64,000 nt of DNA, taken from positions 2,170,001 through 2,234,000 of the forward strand of contig NC_064680.1 of NCBI RefSeq assembly GCF_023278565.1, written 5' to 3'. The DNA comes from Colletotrichum lupini (lineage: Eukaryota > Ascomycota > Sordariomycetes > Glomerellales > Glomerellaceae). Each line of letters opens with the position of its first letter. The first letter of the stretch is position 1. Of the stretch, positions 34,444-47,596 are shown piece by piece. Below the pieces are notes generated by a model, which worked only from the letters and a program-made list of their open reading frames with translations, did no database searches and had not been told where the DNA came from. A program made the translations under genes and the position numbers.

Positions 34444-37295
34444 TCAGTAGACGTAAAACTCCTGCGTCAAGGGAAGCGTATCAGACGGCTCGGCGGTACA
34501 CACCTCGCCGTCCGCCTCGACGGTGTAGCTCTCCGGGTCGACCCTCATCCTTGGCATGCTGTCGTTGAATCGCATGTCCTTCTTGCCGACCGTGCGGCAC
34601 CCCTTGACGGCCTCGACGCGCTTCCGGAGGCCGTACGACGCGATGGCGCCCGACGCGATGGAGGCGGCCGAGACGAAGAGCACCGACGAGGCCGGCACGA
34701 GGGGCGCGAACATGGGGCGCGCGATGATGGGTTGGACTGTCGGGATGGAGGCGTTGGGGTCGCCCTGTGAGGGATTGGTCAGTTGATCCTTTTTTTTTCT
34801 CTCTTCTTTTTTTTCTCGATGAAATACATGAGAGATTAGAGGGGGAGGGGGGGGGGGAACTTACCATCTGCGCGGACGCGATGAGACCGCTCTTGATGAC
34901 CAGGTTGGGCTTCGTGCCGAACCACGCCGGGTCCCAGACAACCAGGTCCGCAAGCTTGCCGACCTCGATACTGCCCACCAGATGACCGAAGCCCTGCGCG
35001 ACAGCCGGGTTGATGGTGTACTTGCTCACGTAGCGCTTGACGCGGAAGTTGTCGGCGCCCGTACCCTCGTCTTCGGGCAGGAACCCGCGCTGGACCTTGT
35101 TCTTGTGCGCCGTGTTCCAGGTGCGGAGGACGACCTCGCCGCAGCGGCCCATGGCCTGCGAGTCGGACGACATCATGCTAATTGCGCCGAGGTCGTGGAG
35201 CACGTCCTCGGCCGCGATGGTCTCGGCGCGGATGCGCGACTCGGCAAAGGCGACGTCCTCGGGGATGTTCTTGGAAAGGTGGTGGCAGACCATAAGCATG
35301 TCGAGGTGCTCGTCCAGGGTGTTGCGGGTGTAGGGCCGGGTCGGGTTCGTCGACGACGGCAGGACGTTGGGGTGCTCGACGACGGAGATAATGTCGGGGG
35401 CGTGGCCACCACCGGCGCCCTCCGTGTGGTAGGTGTGGATGGTGCGCCCGGCAAAGGCGTTGATGGTGGACTCGACGAAGCCCGACTCGTTGAGCGTGTC
35501 GGTGTGGATGAGACACTGCACGTCAAGCTCGTCGCAGACACTGAGGCACGTATCGATGGCCGCGGGCGTGGTGCCCCAGTCCTCGTGGAGCTTGAGGCCG
35601 CAGGCGCCGGCGATGACCTGGTCGCGCAGGGCCTCGGGCGCCGAGTCGTTGCCCTTGCCTGTGATGCCAATGTTCAGGGGCAACGTGTCGCAGGCCTGAA
35701 GCATCTCGCGCATGTAGTTTTTGCCGGGCGTACAGGTTGTGGCGCTCGTGCCGGCACTATAGGAGGTTGGTCAGTCGACGGAACAAGCTGACTTGCTCTT
35801 CAGGGGAACGCTCTCTCACCTTGGTCCCGTACCACCTCCGAGCATGGTGGTGATTCCTGACGCGACGGCCTCGTTTGCCTGTTGTGGGCAGATGAAGTGG
35901 ATGTGAGTGTCAATGCCGCCGGCGGTGATAATCTTGCCCTCGCCAGCGACGACATCTGTACAGCTACCGACAATCATGTTCGGGGTCACGCCGTCCATGA
36001 CATCCGGATTACCCGCCTTCCCGATACCCACAATCATACCGTCTTTCACACCAATGTCGGCCTTGTAGATGCCCGTCCAGTCAACAATGAGCGCGTTGGT
36101 GACGACCATATCCAGAGACTCCGAATCCGGCCGGCCCGTTGCCTGACCCATGCCTTCTCTCAACGTCTTGCCGCCGCCAAACTTACACTCGTCGCCGTAT
36201 ACGGTGAAGTCCTTCTCCACCTTGATCCAGAGATCGGTGGTGCCGAGCCGGACCAGGTCGTCCACGGTGGGGCCGAACATTGTCGCGTACGCCGCCCTCT
36301 CCATCTGGTAGACCTCGGCAAAGTTCATGACAGCCTCGGGCTCCGGCGCATGGGCGAAACCGGCCAGCTGAAGCTTCTCCACAATCTCCTTTGCGCGCCA
36401 GAGCTCGACGCCGCCTGAGGCGAGCTTGTTGCCACCGCGGATGACCTTGTGGCCTCCAATCTCGACGAGCGTCACCGTCTTCACGTCACCGGGTTCAAAA
36501 CGTACTGAGGTTCCGGCGGGGATGTCCAACCGGTAGCCGTACGACTTTTCACGGTCAAACTCGAGCTGCGGATTTGTCTCGATGAAGTGGTAGTGCGAGC
36601 CGACCTGGATAGGGCGGTCCCCCTTGCTCTTCACCCTGAGCCTGATGCGGTTGCGCTTCTCATTGAGCGCGACCTTGCGCACCGCGGTGACAACGGCGCC
36701 GGGTGCCTTCTTAGGCTCGTACGCCGCGACTTCGGGCATCGAGAAGAGGTCGTTGCTGGGCACGGGGAGAAAGCTGCCGTATAAGGCGCGCGCCAGGTCA
36801 CCATCGTCCGTTGCGATGGGGTTGTGAACAGTCACGAGATAGGTCCCTGAGGGAAAGGTGCCCTCGACCTGAATCTCATGAAGGGTACTGCAGACTGTGG
36901 GGAGCACATGCCTCCTCCCTAGCATGGTGGCACCCAAGCTCATGAGATCGGCCACGGTGTGGTTACCATCGCGGATGAGCTCTTGCAAGTTGCTGGCGAT
37001 GAGTGCCTGCGGTTGAGTCGTGTTAGTGCATACAAACTCTGAGTGCGGTGATAGCACCGCAAAAGAAGGTATTCGTACCGTTGCTTCAGAGTGGTTCAAC
37101 TTGACGCCCCGGGCAAGCCGCCGTTGAGCCAGGGAGCCTAATTGAGAGATGACGAGCTTATCGAGCTACAATCACGACGTGCCGCGTTAACACTACTGTC
37201 TCTACCAAATTCTGCCAAGGCGACAGGGATGTGTAAGAGGGAAACTTTGGGCACAATGGGCAAAAAGTACATACCTCCTTGGGAACGAGATGCAT
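34444..37295 (-). CDS. Urease (fused gamma-beta-alpha, nickel enzyme)
   Basis: Five exons: 37295-37275, 37165-37079, 37006-35820, 35756-34865 and 34764-34444; 835 aa, the usual length for fungal urease. It hydrolyses urea to ammonia and carbamate in the cytosol, supplying nitrogen. The gamma domain starts MHLVPKE and continues through LNHSEATALIAS; the beta domain follows from about residue 130; the alpha domain carries the active site. Visible nickel-site elements are THIHFICP (two His), the Lys to be carbamylated in [30 protein letters not shown], the flap with VCHHL and the Asp in [13 protein letters not shown]. The first exon encodes only seven residues. Activity needs the accessory proteins UreD, UreF and UreG, none of which lie in this window. 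Confidence 0.97.
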
Positions 37296-38956
37296 CCTGA
37301 CAAGATTGTTGGTGACTCTCGGCCAGATCAACTCGTCTTCATGAGCAGTTGTAGGTGTTGGTGAAAGAAAAATCACAGATTACGGGTTTAGAAGGACTCG
37401 CTGGCGCCAAAAGGGTAGTTAGACATTACAGGTAGGTGGCCGTCTTCGATAGTGAGGAAGCGGCCGTTTGCGCCGCCCACGGGCCTGGACCGGCGGCCAC
37501 CTGCGAAAAAGGTGGGATGATGATAAGGACCAGCCGCTTGGGATACGTCCCCCAAATGGAGGCTTGATTGGCCCTCCACTACCCCGCACAAGGAAGGTCC
37601 CTGAGGAAGTGACTGCCAAACCGCCCGCGGACCAATACAAGGCTCTCGTTTGTCTAATAGGCATTACGTCCAATTTTAGGCGATAAGCTAACCAAGAAGA
37701 CTTCCATATGAACCACCTGCAGGATTGTATGTAAACTCCCCTGCCGTTCCACCGAGCCGCTGCAAATGCCGGTACAACATCGTGGGGATGTCTGTAGTCT
37801 GTACGCCTCATCAGGAGAAGCTGGTCTCGTGACTCCAGTCATGATCAGAAACTGACCTCTCAAAATTGAGGTTCCTCATGAATCCTACATTGTCTGGTGA
37901 AGAAAAAATTGGAACTGAATGCAACGACTTAGTACGCAGACGCACGTCACCACTCATCCGTAGGGACGGTTTCCAACATACAGTACTATGACAAGTCAGC
38001 AACTGTTTAGATCCTCGTAAACTCCCACACTACCTTAGCTAGACATACCATATGTACCCAAATTCTCGCAGCTTGAAGAAAGATGAAACTCGCAAAAATT
38101 GCCGCCTCAGCAAGCTCGTTCCTCCTCCCCAGCAGCCTACAGACCAACGCATAGGACAGAGCCCACACAAAGAATTGCGCCCATCTTACGAACATGGAGA
38201 CCTCGACGCGGCGCGCGTGTGAGAAGGTGCCCATTGCGAGAAGAATCCGAGGTGGGGCGGGATGCCGAGGAAGTTGGTTTGCATATCATAGCCTCGCTCT
38301 GCAACGGCGTCGTGGACAGAGGCGCTCTCGAGACCGGTGAGGAGGGCACCGTAGCTCAGGTAGTCTATATCGAGAGACCTTGCGAGAACATTCATTGTGT
38401 GGCTTTAAGCAGTAGCGGTATAGATGTGAGGAAGCTCAAAAAGCGCCGGATGGCTACGCTCGAACCATCAAGCGCAATTTGCTGGAGATCAGATATCACA
38501 TCTTGGTTGATGAGAATCAAGCCTCTGACGTTTCGGAGAAAGCGAGGACGCGGTTGGCTCGACACGGCTCGCTATAGGGTAAAGTTGTGCGCTAACTTAT
38601 TGGATTTCAAGAAAGGCACCCAGGTACCCGGAGATACCCGTTTCCTATGATTCAGTTGATGGAGATTATGGCCGTGTAAGACCAGGGAAAATATTGGTAT
38701 CTCAGTCTTTTCATTCACACAACCAAGTATTGATCTGGCTACAGGCTAGCCTCATCAACTCCAGGGCGAGGCCTCGTCACATCCAGTCCTCTATGCTGTT
38801 CCTAACGCCGTCCACCGAGTCCAGTCCAATGGTCGACTGCCACTCCAAAGTTTTACCTCCCAAAACCGAGAACCCAGGATACCAGAACATGTACCAGTGC
38901 TAGTCGTGACATATTGACAATCATCCCATTTTCCTCAGCCGGGTGAGCTGAATACC
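37296..38956. other. Intergenic: urease promoter and Ada3 3' region
   Basis: Contains the doubtful small gene listed next and short frames on both strands without domains. GATA-type motifs occur, but the core is too short to count as evidence. Confidence 0.5.
38007..38395 (-). CDS. Doubtful small protein with one intron
   Basis: Frame 38395-38190 joins in phase to 38136-38007 across a possible 53-nt intron (GTAAGA donor, TGTAG acceptor), giving 111 aa. It opens MNVLARSLDIDYLSYGALL and has a hydrophobic C-terminal stretch (AAIFASFIFLQAARIWV). A 183-codon frame on the opposite strand (38099-38650) competes for the same DNA. No family recognised. Confidence 0.22.
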
Positions 38957-41098
38957 TTATTCCTCCTCGACCTCTTCGTCCCACTGCGACTTCTCTCTCT
39001 TCATCAGATCAGCCATGACGGGAGCCTTGAAGATGGAGGATTCGGGATCTGAGCCACGCGGCACCTTGCCAAGGCTCTCGTCGTCGAATACAGACCCAAT
39101 AGTATCGATCCAGCGCTTCCGGCGCTCCATCAGTGTCTTCGTCATGTCGCCGATGCCTGGCCTTGCCATACCAGCCGCACCACCAACCGCGTGGCTACCG
39201 CCTCCAGCGCCGCCAGGTCGCTTATTCTTCTTGCTCTTGCCCATTGTACGGGTTCGCTTGAGATAGGCAGCCTGCACTTGCGTGTCGAGATCCTCCAGAA
39301 TTGTTTGGTATTCTTGGTGCGCCATGCGCTCCTTGACGAGCTCCGTGAGTCGAGACTTGCGAGCGCCGTTGATGAGCATTTGCTCTCGAAGGCGGCCTTG
39401 CAGCAAGCGCAATCGTGCTGCCACCTCATCGTCGAATGCGCCATCGTATTCCGTCTCGAAATTACCTTCCTGGGGAAGGAAGCCAATGTGCTTCAGTTCC
39501 TGCTTGATTCGTTCATCGACCTGGGTGTACTCCAACTTTGGATGCGAAGCCTTCTTCCATGCCTCGGAGTTCGATTCGGGCATGAAAGATGCAGGCGGCA
39601 CAGTTGGCGGGGCCTTATCATCGACGAAGCTCTGCTGCGTATCTCCATTTTCTCCGTTGACGCTGCCGCCATTCATGACAGTATCTCCGTTGGTGATGCC
39701 GTTAGGTGCTTTCTCTTCGTCTGCCTGGGGTCGGTTCTCGGGTCGCATCGCTTGCATCAATCGCGACAATAAGGGGCCGACAGAGAGTTTATCGGTCTCG
39801 GCAACCTCGTCGTCCATGTTGTCAATCGCGCCACGAGCCTGGTTGGGCGCCAACTGTTCGCGCGCACCTTGAGGTTTGTCGAGTGCCATGGCGCCATCCT
39901 CCTCTTGCCAGATCTCAGTGTAGTGCTTCTTGCCTCTCTTAGGCATGTGGAAAGGTGTGACGCGATCGCCGCGTTCTCGAAGGAAGCCGAGGTCTTCCTC
40001 AGCAAAAGGCCGGAAGTAGGGTTCCATGTACGTTGAGAAGGTCGAAAAGCTGATCTGGTTCGTGGGCTTGGCACTACTAAAGTCCTTGTCAGGAGGATCA
40101 CCAGCAATGAGATCCGCCAGATCAGTCTTTGGAAAGACGGCGACAGAGAATATCTCCTTCAATTCGTCCTCTGGCATGCCTGAGTGTGTCGGGCGAATTT
40201 CGTAGACGGTCGGGTCGGGGAAGGTGGAGGGATCGTCGCCGAAGGTGTGCGCAGCGGGTTGGGCCTTTTTGGGCGGCGCGCCCTCGTCTTCCGAACTCTC
40301 CTCTTCCTCCTCCTCCTCTTCGGCCTCTTCTTTTTTCTTCTTCTTCTCGTCGACTTCCATTGCTGATGGTGTTGCAGGCGCGACGGGTGACAGGGAAGAA
40401 CTGGCCGAGTCGCGCGAAAGCTTTCGTGGTTTAGTGGATTCCCTAAGCGGGGATGATCGCTCTGTGGTAGCAGGCGAGGTCAGTACTCAGATTTAAATAC
40501 GAGGAATCCAGGTTAGTCGTGCGGTGACGAGGTGAGCATTCGGTGAGCATCCTATGCCCCACGAACAAACCAAGAAAAAGCGTGAAAGAGCACTAGACCG
40601 CACAGGGCCAAAGAAGGGTAGTGACCTACCGACTCCCCCTTCCTGGGGTGGTGCCAGGGTATCGGCCGCCTTTCTCTTCTTCTTGTTGGTCTTGCCCGTC
40701 TTCTTGCCGTCCCCCTCGGCCTTCGCGGCGGGTTCAGCAGGCTCGTCGACGTCGACGTATTGCTTGCGCGTGCTGGCTAATATGCGCATACCCCTATCGC
40801 AGAAATTGCTTCGTCTGTCGATGGTTTCCTGCAGGCGCTGCAGGCGGGCAATCATGCCATCGAGACTCTTGGAGTCGGGCATGACGGCATTGGAGGCGCC
40901 TTGGTCTACGAGGTCATCGTAGTTAAGGTTACGGAACTGCTCGACACGTAGCTCGAGATATTCGGTGTCGACAGCTTCGATAGGAGGCAAGCTGGCGGAG
41001 GGCACGACGGAGCTCGGGGTCGTGTTGCGGCTGCGCTGTCGCATAGCACCGGGCCCGGCTTTCTTGCCGGTGCCCTTTTGGCTCGCAGCAGGCGGCAT
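38957..41098 (-). CDS. NGG1: SAGA/ADA histone acetyltransferase subunit Ngg1/Ada3
   Basis: Exons 41098-40630 and 40461-38957, 657 aa; the 168-nt intron joins in phase at QEGGVE-RSSPL. Start chosen at MPPAASQKG, the ATG with a proper leader; the frame runs further upstream but without family-like sequence. The N-terminal helical part ([17 protein letters not shown]) is followed by a Lys/Glu-rich acidic linker ([18 protein letters not shown]). The conserved C-terminal Ada3 domain carries [26 protein letters not shown] and [20 protein letters not shown]. Ada3 bridges Gcn5 and Ada2 to SAGA, enabling acetylation of nucleosomal H3 in the nucleus. The gene diverges from Bta1 across 3.1 kb. Confidence 0.93.
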
Positions 41099-44000
41099 CG
41101 CGGGCAGCCTGTGATGAGCGCTCGCAGGTTTGGTGTGGCTTTTGATGAGGTTGGATCTTGCGCGTCGTCCTTGTCGAGGGTTGAGATGGATCTGATATGT
41201 CGAAGTGAAGGTTGGGCCTTTGATGTCAAGCGTCGACTGAATGGCACTCGAGATCGCGCCGCCCTGTATCGGTAAGGTACGCCTAACCTGCTTACTGGAT
41301 TGGTCACCGGTCGCGGAAGTATGGGTCGAATCGCCCGAGCTCGCCTGTTGCACGCACCCTGGGGTTACCCGCGGAAGTCTGGGGGAAGGTACATGTGGAA
41401 AGTGCTCCGCCAGCGCCAAAATGGGAAGTGTCTCTGTGAACCGGGTACCTTACCTAAGGAAAGCACAAGGACCAGGCAAGCTTCAGTGCCTTGGCTCCAT
41501 CAACTGCCATCTCACGAAACCGGCATCTTGCATCCCATTCAAAGAATCAAGATCTAAGTACCCCCTTTCTTAGATCAGTAAAGTATTGGTCTATGGCCAT
41601 GACGTGACTTCTCGCCTTGCCATCTTTGCGAGCCAGTTTGATTCTCTCTTGGTAATATTACCTTAGTCACCGTTACTCCCAGCGCTTGTAGTGAAATGCT
41701 ATGCTCTCTCATAACACCGGAGCACAAAAGCAAATGATCACGGGTAGGCAACAGTGCTGATATCATACTATGCCGCCATCGACCAGCAATATCATAGAAA
41801 CTGGCTAGAGCGGTGATTCGATTACGATGGAATATGAGATAATCTTGAGAAAAGCGTGAACATGAGGGCATACACGGCCAGGTTTACAGGAAAGAAGACT
41901 CCTGCACACTGATATGGTTCCCCATCTAAGAAGTTTGACGATCTCGATGGGTGGGCAAGATCAACCGAAAGTGAGAACTGTGTTGACTTGTATATGGCTC
42001 ATTGATCAATCAGGACTATCCAATCTACCTCAAGGCGAGTTGATCAATGAAGGTACGCTATCCGAGTAGAAGGCGTCTCTCAGGTCTTTCTTTCTCTAAT
42101 AATGCAGCCCGTGGACGAACCTACCTGAAGAAGTCCAATTTTGCCGAGAAGGCCATTCTCATTCTTCCCTCAAATGACTTCCCATAGAAGCAAAATTGAA
42201 TCTCAATTCGTTCTCGTTCTATGTTGCAAGCCCTGCTTATGATGCTTCTGGGCCTTGCGAGCAGATTACCCCAACAGGCACTACTTCAAGGTGTGATAGA
42301 ACCTGTTCACCAAAGTACGGTAGGTACATCTAGCTACACGTATGTCATGAAGTCTCTCAAGCCAATAGGTCTAGATTTGGATCTTTTGGTCGCCGAATTG
42401 CCACGTCCGTGACCTTCTGTACGTGTTCTAATGCTGCTAGATCAGATCTTATTGCTCCCAAGAAGCGAAAGTGCATTGAGTATACTATGCGATGCAGACC
42501 TATCTAGCGATTTAGACAATAGAGAAAAGTAAAAGAGCCGCCCCAACTTCGCAGCTCTCTCTCACTTCCAAGCGCAAATTTGCTAATTGCTGCTGCTTAT
42601 TCAATCTTTTTGTCAAGAAACCCCATCAAAGCTTCTCCTCACACTTTTGGATTACTTGGTCGCGGATAGCAACATTGGAAGTACTGCCACAGGCGGTGAT
42701 ATTTCGGCCAGAGACCTCCCCATAGGCTGACAAAGACGCGGGTTAAGAGCGACGGAGCAGACGAAACTGAGGCCGCAGGGTTGCCACACATCGATATGAG
42801 GAACATCAAGCGCTTCTTGCGAGTGAAAAAATAAGTCAACAATGGCCGGCGTGGCTACGCGTTCGCAGATGGCTTCAGGAAAACCGGCTATCACGTCTGG
42901 TTGAGTCGGGTGCCCAAGAGCGGAACTTAAAACCCCTCTCTCAATACTTCTTGATGATCATCAAAGTAGCATGAAGCTCCACAAGAGATTAGGGATTCTC
43001 GCGGGATGGGGATGTCTATGAGCTCCTGAGTGGCGGTCGATGGAGCCATGTGCTCTGGGGCGCTTCTCTCATTGGCATCGTATGGTACTCACCCAACCCT
43101 AGACAATCTGTGGTCTGCACATACCGAAACACTACGTTCCGATTTATGCATGGCAACAAGTAGTTTCCTAGTTCGGTTCGAACGGACGATCTGTCGTCCA
43201 TCGATTGAGTGGCTTTAAAGACAATCTGGAAAACTAGCATTCATTCGCAGGAGCCTTGCCCACTGAAAGAAATCATCCAGATTGTGAGATGGTGCTCACA
43301 GAGTAATCACTCACTTGACTCTACTCCATAAATTCGTCATGAAAATCAACTTGCTCGAACTTTGAACAGGGTCGAAATCACTGCTAATTAGCTGAATTCT
43401 CAAGCAGTTGGCTTCTAGGTGATATATTCGCTGATAAGAACACTGAAGCCTTCGTCACAGGCAATGCATGGGAGTGCAAGGTAAAGGCGATGTCATTGTC
43501 CCCACGCATTAAAGACCCAACACCCCATGGGAGCGGAAGCAGAAGGACTGATATGTCTCGCAACCTCCCGTGCCAGTAAACTAACAGAGGATTGGCGCAG
43601 GCGTGTTGGCTCTGGCGAATTCCATTCTACGAGCACCAGAGGCTGATGCCCAGATGGTTTGCCCATGTGCTCTGGCCATTGGTCGACACGACTTGGTCCA
43701 CAGGCGCTGGCATGGACAAGCCGTGTTTTACCTCACCCACGCGGCCGCGCTAGGAGCTCGACAACGAGCTGGCGGGGTTGGCTCAATTGAGAAGCTCATG
43801 GTGGGGTTCTCCCTCTTTCAGGGTCCTAGGCCTCAACCACGATCTTCTCCTGAACACTGCGGTTATGGTACCAGCGTTTCGTTGCACGCTTCCAGAGCGA
43901 CTCACGTAGATACTACTTCACCCTCCGCTGTATTGTTCAACGCTATCCAATGTACACCATACAATATGTTCGGTCGAGTGACCATCGAAATATAACGCAG

Positions 44001-44166
44001 CCGTTTTGTGTAAAGGTCTATATAGCGCTGCTGTCCTTTTGCGATTTGTTAGATGCTGCTTCTTGCTTCTTCAACGTATACGCTTTCTTTAACAATTCAA
44101 CTTGCCAAGAGTCTCGAAACCGCTTCAACGCAATCTTCTCTTAGCCTCGAGCAATGAGAGAATACC
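41099..44166. other. 3.1 kb between divergent Ada3 and Bta1
   Basis: Only short frames (for example 43603-43995 plus, 130 codons, no domain). AGGTA/TACCT motifs occur near 41275, 41450, 42050 and 42318. I found no CACGTG Pho4/NUC-1 site in the part nearest Bta1. Both promoters lie here; much of the middle is unexplained. Confidence 0.5.
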
Positions 44167-46798
44167 ATGGCTTCTCTTGGTGGTAACATTTTGCCCCTCG
44201 ACCTTGATCTCAAGACTACCTTTGCTGGATTAAGTGCAGTAGCCCTCAGCGGCCTGCTCTTTTCCAAGCTTCTTTCAAAGAACGACGCGGAAAGCCTAGA
44301 GGCACCCGGACTCTTCAAGTCTTTCCTGCTCTTCTTTTACTCCTGCTTCATCAAGCCGCACAATGGCGACAAGAAGGGCAACCAGCAGGATGCCCTAGAA
44401 AGCTTCTACAAGAAGCAAGCCGGCGCGTATGATGCTACCAGGAAGGTCCTCCTGCAAGGCAGAGAGGACATGCTTGCGCTCGTCGCAGCACAGCTGAAGG
44501 CCAAAGGTCCCAAAAAGGGCAACAAGGCCAGGCGAGTCTGGGTTGATGTAAGTCATCCTAGCAGTCACATTATGTTTGTCGAACCTCGACTGACAATGCT
44601 TAGGTTGGTGGAGGAACGGGATGGAACATTGAAGCTATGTCTAGCTTTGTCAATGTGCCTGAGTTCTTCACAAGCGTCTACCTCGTGGACTTCTCCCCGT
44701 CTCTATGCGAGGTCGCCCGACAGCGCTTCGAACGCCTTGGCTGGAACAATGTTAAGGTTGTTTGTGAGGACGCGAGGAAGTTCCGACTGGAAGATTATGA
44801 AAATGGTCTCCCAAGTAATCGCGTTCCTCATCGCTCACCTGTGCTGAGCTACTTCTCTCAGAAGCGTGCCGAGCACGGCGGCGCGGATCTCATCACCATG
44901 TCTTACAGCTTGTCCATGATCGTGAGTCACCTAAAGACGTACTCTCTGAAATGACTGTAACTGACTGTGGTCAACAGCCCGACTACTACTCCGTTGTCGA
45001 GTCCCTTACATCACTTCTATCTCCAGATGGCATCATGGGAGTTGTTGACTTCTACGTGCAGTCTAAGACCGACTTCTCCTTCCGCAACTTCACTGGTGGA
45101 CTGGTTGGGCGTCACGTCAACTGGTTCTTGAGGACCTTTTGGCGCGCCTGGTTCGACCTCGACCGTGTTGGTCTCGAGGCTAGCCGCCGCGACTATCTCG
45201 AGTACAAGTTTGGCAGTGTCCTGAACATCAACACCCGTAACTACAGCCTCGGTCACATTCCCTACTACATCTGGGTCGGATGCCACAAGAAGCCCTTCTC
45301 AGCTACCAGTCTGCCGCATGAGATCATTGAGAAGATCGATGCCCTTGCTACAGAATCGCCGTACCTGTTGCCTGCTAACGCGGGCGATGCTCTCACCCGC
45401 GCCATTGATCGATCGGCCCCCGAGATCCGTTCCAAGGCTTTCATGGCAGCCATCCAAAACTTGTCCGCAAGCCTCCCACTGCCCTCTTTCTTCTACCAGA
45501 ACCACCACTGGCGCATATACTACGATGATCAGCTTCAGAAACACACTCAGTTCAACGATGAGTACATCTACGCGTTTACATGGGAAGACTCGAGAGTGGA
45601 CGAGCACCTTCTGAAGCTCGGCTCTGACGACGTGGTCCTGGCAATCACCAGCGCCGGCGACAACATCCTCTCCTACGCAATGCAGAGCCCTGCCAGAATC
45701 CACGCTGTCGACTTGAACCCTACCCAGAACCATCTCCTCGAGCTCAAGGTTGCGTCTTACACTTCTCTTCCCTACGAGGATTTCTGGAAGCTGTTTGGAG
45801 AGGGAAAGCACCCTGACTTCCGCTCTCTGCTCCTGAACAAGCTCTCCCCCCACCTCTCCAGCCGTGCATTCCAGTACTGGCTCTACAATGTCCACGTCTT
45901 CACCAACACCAAGGGCTACGGTCTCTACGACACTGGCGGCTCCCGCCATGCCATTCGCGTCTTCCGCTGGATCTCACGTGTCTTTGGCTGCCGCGCCGCC
46001 GTCAAGGAACTCCTGTCCACAAAGACCCTCAACGAGCAGCGCGAGGTCTGGCGCACCAAGATCCGCCCCGCCCTGCTGTCCAAGCTCGTCTGCAAGCTCG
46101 TCGTCAGCCAGGAGAGCTTCCTTTGGGCGGCCCTCGGCGTCCCCAAAAACCAGCTGGCCATGATCGAGAACGACCACGCCGAGAGCGAGGCCGTCAGGGG
46201 ACCCTCCCCGACCGCCCGCAAGGTCCGCTCCCACGCCATCTGGCGCTACATGGTCGACACCCTGGACCCCGTGGCCGAGCAGACGCACATCGCCGCCAAT
46301 AACCCGTACTATCACGTCTGCATGACGGGCGACTTCACGCGGCGGTGCCATCCAGACTACCTCTCGGAAAAGGCCCACGCCAAGCTCTCGCGCGCCAACG
46401 CCTTTGACGGCCTGCGCATCCACACGGACGAGATTGACGAGGTTATCAATCGCATCACCCCCGGAACGCTGACCGTCGCCGTCATCATGGACAGCATGGA
46501 CTGGTTCGACCCCGGCGCGCCGGCCGCGGCGGCGCAGATCACCAAGCTCAACCGTGCCCTCAAGATGGGCGGGCGGGTGCTGCTTCGATCGTCGGCGCTG
46601 AGCCCTTGGTACGTCAAGGTTTTTGAGGCCCACGGCTTCTCGCCCAAGAGGGTCGGAGCTCGTACGGACGGAGCCTGCATTGACCGTGTCAACATGTATG
46701 CGTCGTGCTGGATCAACACCAAGGTTGAGAACCTTCCACCTCCGACCCCTGAGATGGACCATTGTGGAGGTTCTGAGATCACCAGTTTCTCCCTCTAA
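44167..46798 (+). CDS. BTA1: Betaine-lipid (DGTS) synthase, BtaB-BtaA fusion
   Basis: Exons 44167-44547, 44604-44921 and 44978-46798, 839 aa. It makes diacylglyceryl-trimethylhomoserine, a phosphorus-free substitute for phosphatidylcholine, from diacylglycerol and S-adenosylmethionine. A hydrophobic N-terminal segment suggests membrane attachment. A BtaB-like methyltransferase follows, with the SAM-binding motif VDVGGGTGWN at residues 126-135 and LVDFSPSLCEVA. The C-terminal BtaA-like (DUF3419) aminocarboxypropyl transferase starts near residue 420, with TWEDSRVDEHLLKL, ITSAGDNILSYA and HAVDLNPTQNHLLELK. Introns are 56 nt each. The segment NGLPSNRVPHRSPVLSYFSQ before KRAEHGG is unusual; no in-phase intron removes it, so I keep it, but the model there is less sure. 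Fungal orthologues are induced by phosphate starvation. Confidence 0.94.
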
Positions 46799-47596
46799 GT
46801 GTAGAAGAAGTGCGTCATGGGAAAGAAGTGCGAGCGAGATAAAAGTGATGATTGATGAGTAGGCTGGTAGGAGTAAGTACGGCCGTGTACTATGCGGCTG
46901 GGGGTTGGAAAGTACTAGTTCGAGATGTGCGACCCGAACATGAATTAGCGTACAGTAATTTTCTTAACAATGATACTTACTGGAATATTTCCATGTTGAC
47001 CGAGCGCATTTTTGGTCCGAGGTTGGTGATTTCAGCATTGAAATTGCTTCTCAGAGACTTTTTGCGAAGAAATGTGAAAGCTGCACCTCAATACGAGATT
47101 AGACTCTCGAAGGCTTCGCTAACACACGCAAAATCTGCACAAGAGACCAAGATCTCTAGCAAGTTGTCATTGCGGTTACATGTTCAGTCGATTATCTCCT
47201 CCGTTGATTGCTTCCGACCTTACACACCGCATTGCGGTGATTAGATCTGCCTAACATCGAACACCTCATCCATCTCGGATAAACATTTAAGCTGTCATCC
47301 TAAAGCCGACTCACATTGAATTTCACTTGCAGAAATGTCGCACCAGGTTCATTGACAAAGAATCCAATTTTGCCTAGACTGGTGATTATACACTGGCCGT
47401 CCCAATTCTAAACCCTGGCGCCCCCTGAATCACATACAGTAAGCCGACTTCAGCGCCATTTCTCTGGTACTGATATCCTAGCACGACGTCTCCGCCTCCT
47501 GTCGCATCCTCAATCGGATATTATTCCCAGGTGACCAACCTTTTATTTGCTGTCAAACAGGACAAAACGACACCTCTCTCCCATCTCACCCCCGAA
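46799..47596. other. Intergenic between converging Bta1 and Sdh4
   Basis: Two 3' untranslated regions; no repeat or frame worth listing. Confidence 0.6.

Noticed and set aside
34982..35791. 269-codon plus frame opposite urease
   Set aside because: Antisense of the conserved urease active-site exon.
43170..43190. GGTTCGAA-like tRNA B-box
   Set aside because: No matching A-box, acceptor stem or cloverleaf around it. No tRNA gene could be supported anywhere in the window by eye.
45974..46762. 262-codon minus frame opposite Bta1
   Set aside because: Antisense of the BtaA-like domain.
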